This document shows, in pieces, positions 1-8,032 of a DNA stretch of 45,895 nt (position 1 is its first letter; each line of letters opens with the position of its first letter). A program made the position numbers and the translations under genes. The notes beneath the pieces were generated by a model. It was not told where the DNA came from. It did no database searches and was given only the letters and a program-made list of their open reading frames with translations. The stretch comes from a virus, in IMG/VR virus record IMGVR_UViG_3300030108_005478, positions 1 through 45,895 of that record; one strand, written 5' to 3'.

Positions 1-389
1 TATATGTCAAACAAAACCACTATCAACAAATATGCACTTGTATGGAAAATTTGATCAAAGGCAGTCAGAATCCAAAATTCTCTGTCCTGTTGTTTCATCT
101 GGTTTGCAATAACAAAGTTAGCTTTACACCAATCGATAAAAAAGTGTAACACATAATCTAATAATGGAAATAAAAGGATTGTTATGAAAATAACTTTGCC
201 ATGTGCGTATGCATAACTGGACACAAACAAAAATACTAATGCAGTACCAATTGCATGATCAAGAGCATGTGAGTGGCCTTTCTTAGATGTTAGCAGATGT
301 TTATCATGTGTAAGTTTTAATCTTCCTTGTAGTGCAAAATCTCCTATAAAATGTTTTACCATTAGTAAGAAAAAAACAAGTAATGACAT
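1..389 (-). CDS. DUF3307-family membrane protein (partial)
   Basis: The reverse strand reads from ATG at 389 through the window edge without a stop, so the 3' end is missing (about 129 residues visible). The N-terminus has a hydrophobic helix followed by a KHFIGDFALQ motif, then a His-containing segment (HSHALDHAIG), a hydrophobic stretch, and LDYVLHFFIDWCK. This KH..DF.LQ / H...H / D...H..D.K pattern is that of DUF3307, a small membrane family of unknown function found in bacteria and some phages. The start is set by a promoter whose -10 box ends 6 nt upstream, so the transcript is probably leaderless. No function can be assigned. Confidence 0.72.
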   Translation of the reverse strand, partial: MSLLVFFLLMVKHFIGDFALQGRLKLTHDKHLLTSKKGHSHALDHAIGTALVFLFVSSYAYAHGKVIFITILLFPLLDYVLHFFIDWCKANFVIANQMKQQDREFWILTAFDQIFHTSAYLLIVVLFDI

Positions 390-395
390 TTTAAA

Positions 396-424
396 ATATT
401 ACGATCTATACAATACTTTGTCAA
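396..424 (-). promoter_or_regulatory. sigma70-type promoter for the DUF3307 gene
   Basis: Reading leftward: -35 TTGACA (419-424), a 17 nt spacer, and -10 TAATAT (396-401). The ATG at 389 follows after only 6 nt, leaving no room for a ribosome binding site. The -35 is perfect and the -10 matches 4 of 6 positions. Confidence 0.55.
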
Positions 425-430
425 GTCCAG

Positions 431-1057
431 TCAATGCGGTTGATGAATCATTGTGCCAAAAATTTTGATGGATCCAGAAAAATTTGTTAGGTAATACACC
501 ACAGTGTGCAGTGCTGAATTGGAGTTTTGATTTGGTTTTGCATCCACAGATGATGATACAAATTCATCACCGATCAATGTAAATTGTGTTATCAATTGAG
601 ATGCTGTAAATTCTGGAGTTGTGTCTCCAACAACTTCAAACTGTATAGCCGCATCATATCTAGTATCAGCGTATAAAATTTTAACTGTTGAATCTTGATC
701 AGTGAAACGCAAAGAACCATGATAGAACTTAGATTCTAAGTTCAACATGTTTGATTCTGTGATAGTAAACTTGATGTGACCTTTCGTGGAAGCTGTTGAT
801 CCATCATCCTGCACTTCGCCAACAATAGTGGTTACAAGATTGCCCCTCTCATCTGATATTTGTAGTTCACACTCAGTACCATTAACAAATTGTTTCTTTT
901 GGTCTTGATTCTTTACAACGACCGTGAATACATTGTCGAATTCTTTGTATAATTTTATTGATCTTTCGTACACTTTTTCAAACCTTCGCTCAGTACCTTG
1001 GGTGTGAACAAACACATCTATTTGATTAGTAAGTTTATATCCTGTATGATACTGCAT
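431..1057 (-). CDS. putative virion (structural) protein, beta-rich
   Basis: A 208-residue protein with alternating short hydrophobic and polar segments, many Thr, Ser, Asn and Asp residues and no membrane segment, as in phage neck, baseplate or fibre proteins. I place the start at the ATG at 1057 (MQYHTGYKL) rather than the longer frame at 1081, because a T4-late promoter box (TATAAATA, 1069-1076) lies between the two and would put the transcription start near 1062. Late-promoter control fits a structural role, but I recognise no named family. The gene stands alone, facing away from the plus-strand gene to its right. Confidence 0.6.
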   Translation of the reverse strand: MQYHTGYKLTNQIDVFVHTQGTERRFEKVYERSIKLYKEFDNVFTVVVKNQDQKKQFVNGTECELQISDERGNLVTTIVGEVQDDGSTASTKGHIKFTITESNMLNLESKFYHGSLRFTDQDSTVKILYADTRYDAAIQFEVVGDTTPEFTASQLITQFTLIGDEFVSSSVDAKPNQNSNSALHTVVYYLTNFSGSIKIFGTMIHQPH

Positions 1058-1068
1058 GGCATTTGAAA

Positions 1069-1076
1069 TATTTATA
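1069..1076 (-). promoter_or_regulatory. T4-type late promoter
   Basis: The leftward strand carries an exact TATAAATA, the T4 late consensus read by the phage sigma factor gp55. It sits 11 nt before the chosen start at 1057 of the putative virion protein. In an AT-rich genome an 8-mer can arise by chance, but the position just before a structural-type gene supports it. Confidence 0.5.
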
Positions 1077-1118
1077 ACCAATAACTATCGCAAATTGGAA
1101 TAAATGTAGTAATTACTC

Positions 1119-1496
1119 ATGATGAAGTTACAATTAGATGAAATCCAACAACAATATCCCTTTTTGTCATTGGTCAAAGTTGGAGCATTTGAACACATAG
1201 GAATTATACAAAATAAAGACACAAGAGTCATTAGTTTATATTGTTATGACATGGTTCCAGATGCGTTTAAGGAGAAGTTTTTAAAATTTGGGAAGATTTG
1301 GTGGTGGGAATCTAACAGAAAAATACCAATTAATTTGTTCATTGGCAAAGAATTTGATATAATGAAATCATGTTTGAGAACATATTCAGTGAAAGAGAGC
1401 ATAGTTGAGTTTGGACCAATAGTATCTTTGTCTGACCTAACGCTTAATAAAAGATATCGTAAAAAAACAGTACAGTTAATTCGCAGAGTTGATTAA
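1119..1496 (+). CDS. conserved T4-like phage protein of unknown function
   Basis: 125 residues, basic C-terminus (RYRKKTVQLIRR), with a conserved-looking centre KIWWWESNRKIPINLF. I believe similar proteins occur in marine T4-like phages, but that is recollection rather than a search. No membrane segment, signal peptide or known catalytic motif. ATG codons at 1119 and 1122 are both possible starts; no strong Shine-Dalgarno is seen. The last 21 nt overlap the 3' end of the convergent DnaE-like gene. It is the only plus-strand gene in the first 5.4 kb. Confidence 0.6.
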   Translation: MMKLQLDEIQQQYPFLSLVKVGAFEHIGIIQNKDTRVISLYCYDMVPDAFKEKFLKFGKIWWWESNRKIPINLFIGKEFDIMKSCLRTYSVKESIVEFGPIVSLSDLTLNKRYRKKTVQLIRRVD

Positions 1497-2039
1497 GTTC
1501 ATATGAACTATTACTGCGCCAGCGTATGAAAATGCGTGTGCCTTTTTAAAAAAATATTGATCATCTTCTGGTTTTTGCCAAACTTTATCAAGGATTTCAG
1601 TCCATGTTTCATCAACCAAATATCTTTTGGCAGGTCGGATAATAGCCAAACAAGCTGCCAACTGTTCTAGTGTAACTGGTTGTAACTTTGACACAACATC
1701 ATAGTGGCCATTGAGATGAAATAACTGATCAACAAAACTTTTGTCCTGTAGTTTGTGCCAAGGAGGATCTTGGTTGAATAGTTCCTGTAAATGTTGTCGA
1801 GATTTCACTTGTGAATAAATGTTTACATTGAGAAAATCAAGTTTAAAATAACCTAACTGGTCAGCTACCTTGTGGTCAAAAGCAGATTGATCAGTGCCTG
1901 GAATAGTTGGGATATCAGTGAAGTATACTCCAGTGTTGTGTGATTTAATCCCCTTGTCATCCCATATGGTTGCACGAGTGTGCGGCAACACATCTAAAAT
2001 TTTTTGTCTGTCAGCAAAGTCGATATCTATATCAGGCAT
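1476..2039 (-). CDS. miniature DNA polymerase III alpha (DnaE) palm-like protein
   Basis: 187 residues that read like a compressed bacterial C-family polymerase core. Residues 2-8 are PDIDIDF, matching the DnaE motif with two catalytic aspartates. Residues 66-70 are KLDFL, matching the KFDFLGL motif with the third. Residues 107-140 (FHLNGHYD...SKLQP..LEQLAA...IIRPAKR) parallel FQLES..M...L.P..FEDL.A...LyRPGP, and 165-172 (KKAHAFSY) parallels FNKSHS.AY. The PHP nuclease, most of the fingers, beta-binding and OB domains are absent; real DnaE exceeds 1,100 residues. Whether it polymerises DNA is unknown. It is the last gene of a leftward operon and its ATG overlaps the stop of the 44-residue gene upstream. 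Confidence 0.6.
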   Translation of the reverse strand: MPDIDIDFADRQKILDVLPHTRATIWDDKGIKSHNTGVYFTDIPTIPGTDQSAFDHKVADQLGYFKLDFLNVNIYSQVKSRQHLQELFNQDPPWHKLQDKSFVDQLFHLNGHYDVVSKLQPVTLEQLAACLAIIRPAKRYLVDETWTEILDKVWQKPEDDQYFFKKAHAFSYAGAVIVHMNLINSAN

Positions 2040-2166
2040 CTATGTGCTTTCTAATCTGCTGTAAAATTTTTTGGAAGTTTTCAAAATCTTTTGGTTTGTA
2101 TCTTTTGTCTTTTGGATCATGTTTGAGTACGTCAATCAATGCTTGTTGTTTTGTAATTTTGTTCAC
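2032..2166 (-). CDS. 44-residue basic protein, unknown
   Basis: Starts at GTG (2166), overlapping the stop of the upstream 49-residue gene by 4 nt, and ends with a stop overlapping the ATG of the DnaE-like gene by 8 nt. The product is Lys/Gln-rich and largely helical (NKITKQQALIDVLKHD... ending KILQQIRKHIDA). Overlaps at both ends indicate translational coupling and support a real gene. Its invariable position before the DnaE-like gene could mean a partner protein, but that is inference. Confidence 0.6.
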   Translation of the reverse strand: MNKITKQQALIDVLKHDPKDKRYKPKDFENFQKILQQIRKHIDA

Positions 2167-2312
2167 TTGAATATTTTTTTAAATCTATCAATACTTTTAC
2201 TTAATGGATTGTAAACTGATTCGATAAACGTTATGTGTTTAGTCAGTTTGGCATCTATGCTATCGATCTGCTTCTGCATCTTTTTTAGTTCTTTTAGTAT
2301 TTTGTCATCCAT
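2163..2312 (-). CDS. 49-residue coiled-coil protein, unknown
   Basis: Begins MDDKILKELKKMQKQIDSID and continues with heptad-like hydrophobic spacing (KLTKHITFIESVYNPL), typical of a short coiled coil with a basic end (RFKKIFK). The ATG at 2312 overlaps the stop of the upstream gene by 8 nt, and its stop overlaps the GTG of the next gene. Similar tiny coiled-coil proteins are common in T4-like phages; no function is assigned. Confidence 0.6.
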   Translation of the reverse strand: MDDKILKELKKMQKQIDSIDAKLTKHITFIESVYNPLSKSIDRFKKIFK

Positions 2313-2595
2313 GTGTTAACATAAAGTATACAGCATCTTGCTTCATTTTAAAAGTTAAAATTGCGTTTTGGTTTTCATAATCCGCAAAGTCTTCACAATT
2401 TTTTTTGGGAATAAAATACCAACCCCACTTTGATTTACAATTTTTACTACACCATGTTAATATTTCAAACCCAACTCCATATTGTTCCAAATTAATTTTG
2501 TATCTATAACGTTTGTTGTATCCATAACCAGGTGGCAATAAATCACTACCGAAGCCTCCAATTGTAGCAGTAAATGTATCAATAAGTTTTTTCAT
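2305..2595 (-). CDS. hypothetical phage protein (96 aa)
   Basis: Soluble, aromatic-rich protein with three cysteines (two in WCSKNCKSKW), ending NQNAILTFKMKQDAVYFMLTHG. The Gly/Pro-rich segment GGFGSDLLPPGYGYNKRYRYK near the N-terminus is striking but unrecognised. It overlaps the upstream SGNH-like gene by 4 nt (ATGA) and the downstream coiled-coil gene by 8 nt, so it belongs to the 5383-1476 operon. Confidence 0.55.
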   Translation of the reverse strand: MKKLIDTFTATIGGFGSDLLPPGYGYNKRYRYKINLEQYGVGFEILTWCSKNCKSKWGWYFIPKKNCEDFADYENQNAILTFKMKQDAVYFMLTHG

Positions 2596-3302
2596 ACAAT
2601 AATTTTTGAACGATTATTTTCTAACCATTGTCTGTATGTGAGTTCCTGGGTTTTTGGATATGAATTTAGGAAATTTTTTTGGTTGAGCCAAGTTGGCCAA
2701 CTTTCAATTTTGCCGTCAAAATCTATCAAGTATTCTTCTGGTGGATCGAAGTAATTGTAATATGTTGTCCAATTGAAATGGACATTTAAATTTGCCAGCA
2801 TGTTAACACAATCATTAATACATGCCAAAGATAAATCCATTGTGTGTAAAATATCAGTATCTATATAATATGGAAGGAATAATTTTTGTGTCCATTTATG
2901 ATTCAACCAAGATCCAGTACTACCACCTGAAATAATCCATTTAAACCAATCTGTTTCTCTAATGTTGTGTGGCATTTTTTCTTCTTGTTCATGTGTATCA
3001 TATGATTTTGACAGATGTAAGTCTATCCTTTTCAGACCGGTGAATTGTAGATATGTATAATCTGGGATTCCTATATTGTTGATGTACTCTAATAGTCTGC
3101 CTTTGATATAAAAATTGCCAGCTCCTGGGTGAGATAGATTGTATATGATAGTGTTTTCATCTTCTAGTATTTCGTCTTGGATGCTGCCTTTTGGATAATC
3201 TTTGTCTTTTTCATCGAAAGGCTTTTTATTAAGAAAGCACAACCATGCTTGTGATTGTAATAATAGCTGGGAGCAACCTATTAACAGTATTTTTTTCTTC
3301 AT
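2592..3302 (-). CDS. SGNH-hydrolase-like protein
   Basis: 236 residues. The N-terminus KKKILLIGCSQLLLQSQAW matches the first strand and nucleophile turn of SGNH/GDSL esterases (GxS instead of GDS), and HPGAGNFYIKGRL near residue 58 resembles the glycine/asparagine block. The expected C-terminal D..H motif is not clear, so activity is doubtful. Two better SGNH members occur at 15669-16457 and 20234-20854, suggesting a small paralogue group in this genome. SGNH proteins often add or remove acyl groups on glycans. Overlaps both neighbours by 4 nt. Confidence 0.5.
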   Translation of the reverse strand: MKKKILLIGCSQLLLQSQAWLCFLNKKPFDEKDKDYPKGSIQDEILEDENTIIYNLSHPGAGNFYIKGRLLEYINNIGIPDYTYLQFTGLKRIDLHLSKSYDTHEQEEKMPHNIRETDWFKWIISGGSTGSWLNHKWTQKLFLPYYIDTDILHTMDLSLACINDCVNMLANLNVHFNWTTYYNYFDPPEEYLIDFDGKIESWPTWLNQKNFLNSYPKTQELTYRQWLENNRSKIIV

Positions 3303-3973
3303 TCTATTCCTGCTTCTCTTAAAGTTGCTTTTACAAAATCTGTATCTTCATCACGTTTCTGAAATGTGCGTTTCCAATATGCCGGATCAATCATTTCATG
3401 TATAATCTTTATATGATCATCATGCATTATTGTAATCATGTCTTTGCCAGTTTCACAGTTTAATAACACCCATGGAGATATCTTGCCATTGGCAATCATT
3501 TGTGTGACTCTGTTTAAATTAACATACTTAAAAAAGTCTTCCAGCCTAGCATTTTCATTTTCGGCCCATTGGCCCATAGTGAGTATTGTCCGATTCAACG
3601 CTTGTGTCACACCCTCAGTGCGTACTAAGTGTTTTATATATTGATCAATAGTTGCTTGTTTTGGCCAAGAATCGATTCTTATTTTTGATGTACATAGCCA
3701 GTCAATAAAAGCACCAATTTCAATAGGAGTGTTGTTTGTAATGAATTCAGATGTTTTTATAAACGCTTTATAATATTGTGAATTAACAAAATCTACAAAC
3801 TGTTTTGGCTTTTGATTGGAATAATTTATTTCATAAAACCGTTTGTATATTTCAAATGCTAATACATGAACTTTGTTGTCTTTTTGATCCCAGCGTCTTT
3901 TTGGTTCACACATATGTATATCCAAGGTGCTCTGACGTGTGAATGTTCTTGAACAATATTGACAAACTGGCAT
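3299..3973 (-). CDS. C2H2-type zinc-finger phage protein
   Basis: From the ATG at 3973 the product is 224 residues and opens MPVCQYCSRTFTRQSTLDIH followed by MCEPKRR, a C-x2-C-x12-H-x-C zinc finger at the very N-terminus. The rest is helical and soluble with no catalytic motif I recognise. A longer frame opens at 4015, but that would overlap the upstream epimerase by 29 nt; the shorter start places the finger at the terminus and leaves a 13 nt gap. Zinc-finger proteins of this type occur in marine T4-like phages with unknown function; nucleic-acid binding is plausible. Confidence 0.6.
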   Translation of the reverse strand: MPVCQYCSRTFTRQSTLDIHMCEPKRRWDQKDNKVHVLAFEIYKRFYEINYSNQKPKQFVDFVNSQYYKAFIKTSEFITNNTPIEIGAFIDWLCTSKIRIDSWPKQATIDQYIKHLVRTEGVTQALNRTILTMGQWAENENARLEDFFKYVNLNRVTQMIANGKISPWVLLNCETGKDMITIMHDDHIKIIHEMIDPAYWKRTFQKRDEDTDFVKATLREAGIE

Positions 3974-3986
3974 TGTATTTTTTATT

Positions 3987-4901
3987 TTAGCAGGATGATA
4001 ATTTAAAATCAACATGGTTTAAATTTATGGTGCTTAGGACATCCTCGAAAAGCATAGGAGTAAATTCAGGATACAGTTTACGCAATTTTGTCAAATCTGG
4101 TTTTCTCCTTTTGGCACTTCCTGGCAAGCCTTTTATTATATTCCATTTTACATTCTTTATGTTGATTGATCTAGCAATAATATTAGCGGCGTCTAAAATT
4201 TTTATTTCTTCATCTGATCCAATATTAACAACTTCTTTCTGGACATCTTTTATTTTCAACATGGCATCCACAGCGTCTTGAACATAACAAAAACAACGTG
4301 TCTCGTCAGCACCGATAAGGTCAAAATTTTTATCATGTAACTTGTCTACTATGTCTCTTATGAAATGTCCTTTGCCACTATGTTCGCTGAACACATTAAA
4401 AAATCTTAAGATTAAATAATTTATATTTGAATTTACCAAATAGTTTTCGCCAATCATTTTTCCTAAGCGATAGCTCCATCTAGGGTTATGTAAATTTGTA
4501 AGTGTTAAATTTTTTTCTTCGTTGGTTGGAAAGTTTTTAGTGTCAGCAATTATTTCACTTGATGACGCATATATTAATTTACAATTGTTATTTTGTTTTA
4601 CATAATCAAAGACAGCTAAATCTGCTTCTATATTATTTTCTATTAGTCTATTAGGTATGTCATAAAAATATTTTGTTCCGTTAATGTTACCCATGTGGAA
4701 AATGTAATCAAACTGGTTTGGTTGCGTAGAAACATATTCTTGAATTGGCACTTGAATAAAAGTGTTACAACTAGGAGGTTTGTCAAATCTAAAACCGCTG
4801 TCAACAGCAAAAACAACATGTCCTCCTTTGGACAACTGCTTACATAATTCTGTGCCAATAAGTCCACAAGCACCTGTGACTAAAACTTTTTTAGTGCTCA
4901 T
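3987..4901 (-). CDS. NAD-dependent epimerase/dehydratase (extended SDR)
   Basis: 304 residues. The Rossmann motif GACGLIG is at residues 10-16, a YASSSE strand is near residue 110, and the catalytic Y-x3-K is in YRLGK near residue 143. The nearest functional relatives are GalE/WcaG-type nucleotide-sugar epimerases and dehydratases. It sits immediately downstream (4 nt overlap) of a 2OG-Fe oxygenase. This gene lies outside the main glycan operon, so it may serve a separate small pathway with the aminotransferase and amidinotransferase cassette across the divergent promoter. The substrate cannot be told from sequence. Confidence 0.8.
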   Translation of the reverse strand: MSTKKVLVTGACGLIGTELCKQLSKGGHVVFAVDSGFRFDKPPSCNTFIQVPIQEYVSTQPNQFDYIFHMGNINGTKYFYDIPNRLIENNIEADLAVFDYVKQNNNCKLIYASSSEIIADTKNFPTNEEKNLTLTNLHNPRWSYRLGKMIGENYLVNSNINYLILRFFNVFSEHSGKGHFIRDIVDKLHDKNFDLIGADETRCFCYVQDAVDAMLKIKDVQKEVVNIGSDEEIKILDAANIIARSINIKNVKWNIIKGLPGSAKRRKPDLTKLRKLYPEFTPMLFEDVLSTINLNHVDFKLSSC

Positions 4902-5383
4902 TTGAATGTGCTTACTTGTGCTGTATGAAATGCAACGTTACTGGCATTTACAGCAAAGTGTAATTCATATCCTGTGAATTTCCATACGTCACCAGCCTTC
5001 CACTGTACGATGCTTTTATTTTCGAATCCTACGTAATGTCCAAATATCCAATCTTCCAAAAATATTAGATATCGAAAACAATCATCTAGTTCTATTTGAT
5101 GTTCTTGTCGCAGTGTGTAAAAAGTGTCTTTATGAGTAGGCAATATTACATCAGGCAAAATATTAGTCCAACTAACTGAAGATTTAGGAGCATCCATGGC
5201 AAGTTTAAATTTTTCAGCACAAGGCAGTTCATTATTAAAACTTTGTAGTAAGTAATCTTTATTGTAATACTTCCTATCAAGATGATCAAAGTTTTTTGCT
5301 ACAAAAGGAACTTGTCTAACATATGTGTGATCAGCAAGATCTTGTTTCCAAAAATTTTCAATATTTTTTACAAATTTAGGCAT
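4898..5383 (-). CDS. putative 2OG-Fe(II) oxygenase
   Basis: 161 residues with an iron-binding pattern typical of the double-stranded beta-helix oxygenases: H84-x-D86 in PTHKDTFY, and a distal histidine in ELHFAVNAS (H142), after a strand ending W..GDVWKF. Arg or Lys for 2-oxoglutarate is not obvious. Phage 2OG oxygenases of this size hydroxylate unknown targets. First gene of the leftward operon; divergent from the aminotransferase at 5452, with which it shares a 68 nt regulatory region. Confidence 0.6.
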   Translation of the reverse strand: MPKFVKNIENFWKQDLADHTYVRQVPFVAKNFDHLDRKYYNKDYLLQSFNNELPCAEKFKLAMDAPKSSVSWTNILPDVILPTHKDTFYTLRQEHQIELDDCFRYLIFLEDWIFGHYVGFENKSIVQWKAGDVWKFTGYELHFAVNASNVAFHTAQVSTFK

Positions 5384-5413
5384 ATGATTATATTTAAAAG
5401 GATGTGTCTGTCC

Positions 5414-5442
5414 TTTACAACCAAAACGGATAAGTCTATAAG
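5414..5442 (+). promoter_or_regulatory. promoter for the amidinotransferase cassette
   Basis: -35 TTTACA (5414-5419), 17 nt spacer, -10 TATAAG (5437-5442); each box matches 5 of 6 consensus positions. The ATG at 5452 follows after 9 nt with no Shine-Dalgarno, consistent with a nearly leaderless transcript. Confidence 0.5.
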
Positions 5443-5451
5443 TATTTTGAA

Positions 5452-6378
5452 ATGGTAACTTGGTATACTGATCTTCCTAACTTAGCACAAAAACCATATG
5501 GGAGGGCATGGAGCATTCATGATAATGATACAATCAGTGCTAGAGATGAAGCAGTCAAAAAATTTATATCTAATCAATCAACTATATCTGATCAACAAAT
5601 AAAAAGTGAATTTCTTAATTTATATAAACAATGGATGTTTGCTCCACATCCTAATATATCAGGATGGGAAGATTACAATGAATTATGTTTTACCCAAGGT
5701 ACAACTGAGTCTTTTGCTCAGTTTTATCTAAGATTTCGAGAAAACAAACGACTAAGATTGGCCAAAGGAGAATATTTTTATTCTCAAATGATGAAGGGTC
5801 TTTGGTATAAAAATAATTTTGCTTGGCTTCATGAAGATGACATCAAAGCAAATGATGTATTATTAATAAGTGTACCGTTTTCAGACACTGGCGCAGTGCC
5901 AGACAATTTAGAAACTATACTAACAGAATGTGACAAAAATGGTGTGCCAGTAATGCTTGATCTTGCTTATATAAATTTGTCTATAAATCAAAAAATAAAT
6001 CTATCTCATCCATGTATAGAATACGTAGTCTCATCACTTTCTAAAGTATTTCCAGTGGAACTGTATAGAATAGGAATTAGGATGCAGAGGAAAAAATTTG
6101 AAGATCAACTGTATGTGGTTAACGAAGCAGATTACAATTACGTAAACATCATGAGTGCTTTTGTAGGAACTGAACTTATGAAAAAATTTCCTGCAGATTA
6201 TATTTTTAAAAAATATCATCCGAAACAAATTGATATGTGTAAAAAACTTGAAGTTGAGACATCACCATGTGTGTGTTTTGGAATAGATAAAAACAATCAA
6301 TACCAAGTTTACAATCGCGGAACCAAAACAAATCGTCTATGTTTTTCACGCATATGGGACGGAAGAATTAAACTTTGA
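5452..6378 (+). CDS. PLP-dependent aminotransferase-like protein (fold type I)
   Basis: 308 residues, shorter than the usual 380-400 of class I/II aminotransferases. Visible landmarks are FTQGTTESF near residue 80 (phosphate-binding turn), PVMLDLAY with D170 for the pyridine nitrogen, and SSLSKVFPVELYRIG with K198 as the Schiff-base lysine followed by the R-x-G phosphate motif. First gene of a rightward cassette, with a TGATG junction to the amidinotransferase gene. An amine product passed to the amidinotransferase would be a natural logic, but the substrate is unknown. Confidence 0.72.
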   Translation: MVTWYTDLPNLAQKPYGRAWSIHDNDTISARDEAVKKFISNQSTISDQQIKSEFLNLYKQWMFAPHPNISGWEDYNELCFTQGTTESFAQFYLRFRENKRLRLAKGEYFYSQMMKGLWYKNNFAWLHEDDIKANDVLLISVPFSDTGAVPDNLETILTECDKNGVPVMLDLAYINLSINQKINLSHPCIEYVVSSLSKVFPVELYRIGIRMQRKKFEDQLYVVNEADYNYVNIMSAFVGTELMKKFPADYIFKKYHPKQIDMCKKLEVETSPCVCFGIDKNNQYQVYNRGTKTNRLCFSRIWDGRIKL

Positions 6379-7439
6379 TGGACAGTATAGTTTGTAGCCA
6401 TAATGATTGGGATCCTTTAGAAGAGTGTTTTGTTGGAATAGCCACAAATGCACAGTTTCCAAAAATAGATAAAAGCACCCACGCTTTAGTTTTCTCAACA
6501 GAAAAATATGATGACATTAAGGATCTAGAAGGATCCATTGAACAAAGGATTATTGACGAAGCAAATGATGATTTGGATAATCTAGCTACCACTCTTACTA
6601 AATTAGGAGTAAAGGTAAGACGGCCAATGGCACTAGATCACAAGAAAAGTTTCAGCACGCCAGATTGGACTACCACAGGATATCAAACATACTCATGTAG
6701 GGATCTATTGTTGCCTTTGGATAATCTAATAATCGAGAGTGCTTCACCTCACAGAAGTAGGTTTTTTGAAACTACAAGTTATAGAAATTTTTTGTATGAA
6801 GTCATGCTTAATGGTAGCGAATGGATTTGTCCTCCTAGACCACAACTATTAGACAATTTGTATCAATTTGAAAACTTAGATGACCCAACTGTTCTCAATA
6901 AAGAAATTATTTTTGATGCCCCTAATGTTGTTAGATTAGGAAATGATCTATTATATCAAGTAAGTAACACAGGCACAATGCTTGGAGCTCAATGGCTTAA
7001 AAGTATTCTTGAGCCTCGGGGATACAGAATCCATGTAGCAGAAAAGTTCTATTCATTTGCTCATTTTGATAGCACAGTCATTCCATTGCGGCCTGGTTTG
7101 GTCTTATTCAACGGAGCAAGACTAAATCAAAATCACTATCCTGAACTATTTAAAAAATGGGACAAAATATTTTTATCTCCAGATAAAATTATTGATCAAA
7201 CATCTTCACTGCCAAGAAACATTTCAACCACTTCTGCTTATATAGGATTGAATCTTTTAAGTGTAAATGAAAATTTAGTAATATGTGATGTAAATCAAAC
7301 GCATCTGCGTAAAGTCTTAGAAAAACATAAAATAGAAACTATTGGCCTAGAAATGAGACATGCTAAGGTGTTGGCAGGAGGATTTCATTGTGTAACTTTA
7401 GATACTAAAAGAAAAGGTGAAAGACATAATTATTTTTAA
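6378..7439 (+). CDS. amidinotransferase (glycine/inosamine-phosphate amidinotransferase family)
   Basis: 353 residues from the ATG at 6378, which shares one base with the upstream stop. The opening NDWDPLEECFVG is the family signature. The catalytic triad is present: D180 in FDAPNVVRLG, H229 in FAHFDST followed by LRPGLVLFNGARL, and C338 in AGGFHCVTLDTKR. Family members (GATM, StrB, AmtA) move the amidino group of arginine to an amine acceptor, releasing ornithine. Length is close to bacterial StrB (about 350). The acceptor could be an amino acid, amino sugar or polyamine made with the preceding PLP enzyme. Confidence 0.85.
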   Translation: MDSIVCSHNDWDPLEECFVGIATNAQFPKIDKSTHALVFSTEKYDDIKDLEGSIEQRIIDEANDDLDNLATTLTKLGVKVRRPMALDHKKSFSTPDWTTTGYQTYSCRDLLLPLDNLIIESASPHRSRFFETTSYRNFLYEVMLNGSEWICPPRPQLLDNLYQFENLDDPTVLNKEIIFDAPNVVRLGNDLLYQVSNTGTMLGAQWLKSILEPRGYRIHVAEKFYSFAHFDSTVIPLRPGLVLFNGARLNQNHYPELFKKWDKIFLSPDKIIDQTSSLPRNISTTSAYIGLNLLSVNENLVICDVNQTHLRKVLEKHKIETIGLEMRHAKVLAGGFHCVTLDTKRKGERHNYF

Positions 7440-8032
7440 TGTTTATCAAACAAGAAACATCTAACTACATTAATAATTTATTTGACACTTATGTAGATCA
7501 TAAACAATCTAGTGATACAAAACGGATGCACCCTAGTGTGGATGAATTTTCAGATGTTTTACAGGAGATTAACATTAGTCAAGAAGATGTGTCCAAAATA
7601 AGGATAGAAGAAACTTCAAATACTTTCGCAGTTCCAATACATGCGGATTTGCCAAAAGGATCGACAACAACTTTACTTCCATTAAAATTCAAACCATCTG
7701 TGTGGACCATACTATTTCAATCTTTTTACGTGGGTAATAATGCTGGAGGATGTGACTATAGACCTTCTAATAAAAAATATTATGAGGATGATGAATTACA
7801 CACAGACATAGAAAATATTACAAGCATAACTGACAATGATTTTGACCAAGCACAGTATGAAAAATACTTGTCATATATGCCCAAAGAAGATTTGTATGGC
7901 CTTACAATATCAGCAAGTATTGAATGGCAAGAAAACAAAATAATTCAGTTTCCATCTAACCAATTACACAGTGGTAGTTGTTTTTTGGATAGTAAAAGAT
8001 GGCTAAGAATTTTGTCTACTACTTCTTATTAA
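7439..8032 (+). CDS. putative 2OG-Fe(II) oxygenase, cassette partner
   Basis: 197 residues; its ATG shares a base with the TAA of the amidinotransferase gene. H68-x-D70 (VPIHADLPKG) and a distal H177 with nearby Arg187/Arg190 (NQLHSGSCFLDSKRWLRIL) give the His-x-Asp...His...Arg layout of 2-oxoglutarate oxygenases. Its place at the end of the cassette suggests hydroxylation of the guanidino product or of its acceptor. The 3' end overlaps the convergent small membrane-protein gene by 14 nt. Confidence 0.6.
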   Translation: MFIKQETSNYINNLFDTYVDHKQSSDTKRMHPSVDEFSDVLQEINISQEDVSKIRIEETSNTFAVPIHADLPKGSTTTLLPLKFKPSVWTILFQSFYVGNNAGGCDYRPSNKKYYEDDELHTDIENITSITDNDFDQAQYEKYLSYMPKEDLYGLTISASIEWQENKIIQFPSNQLHSGSCFLDSKRWLRILSTTSY

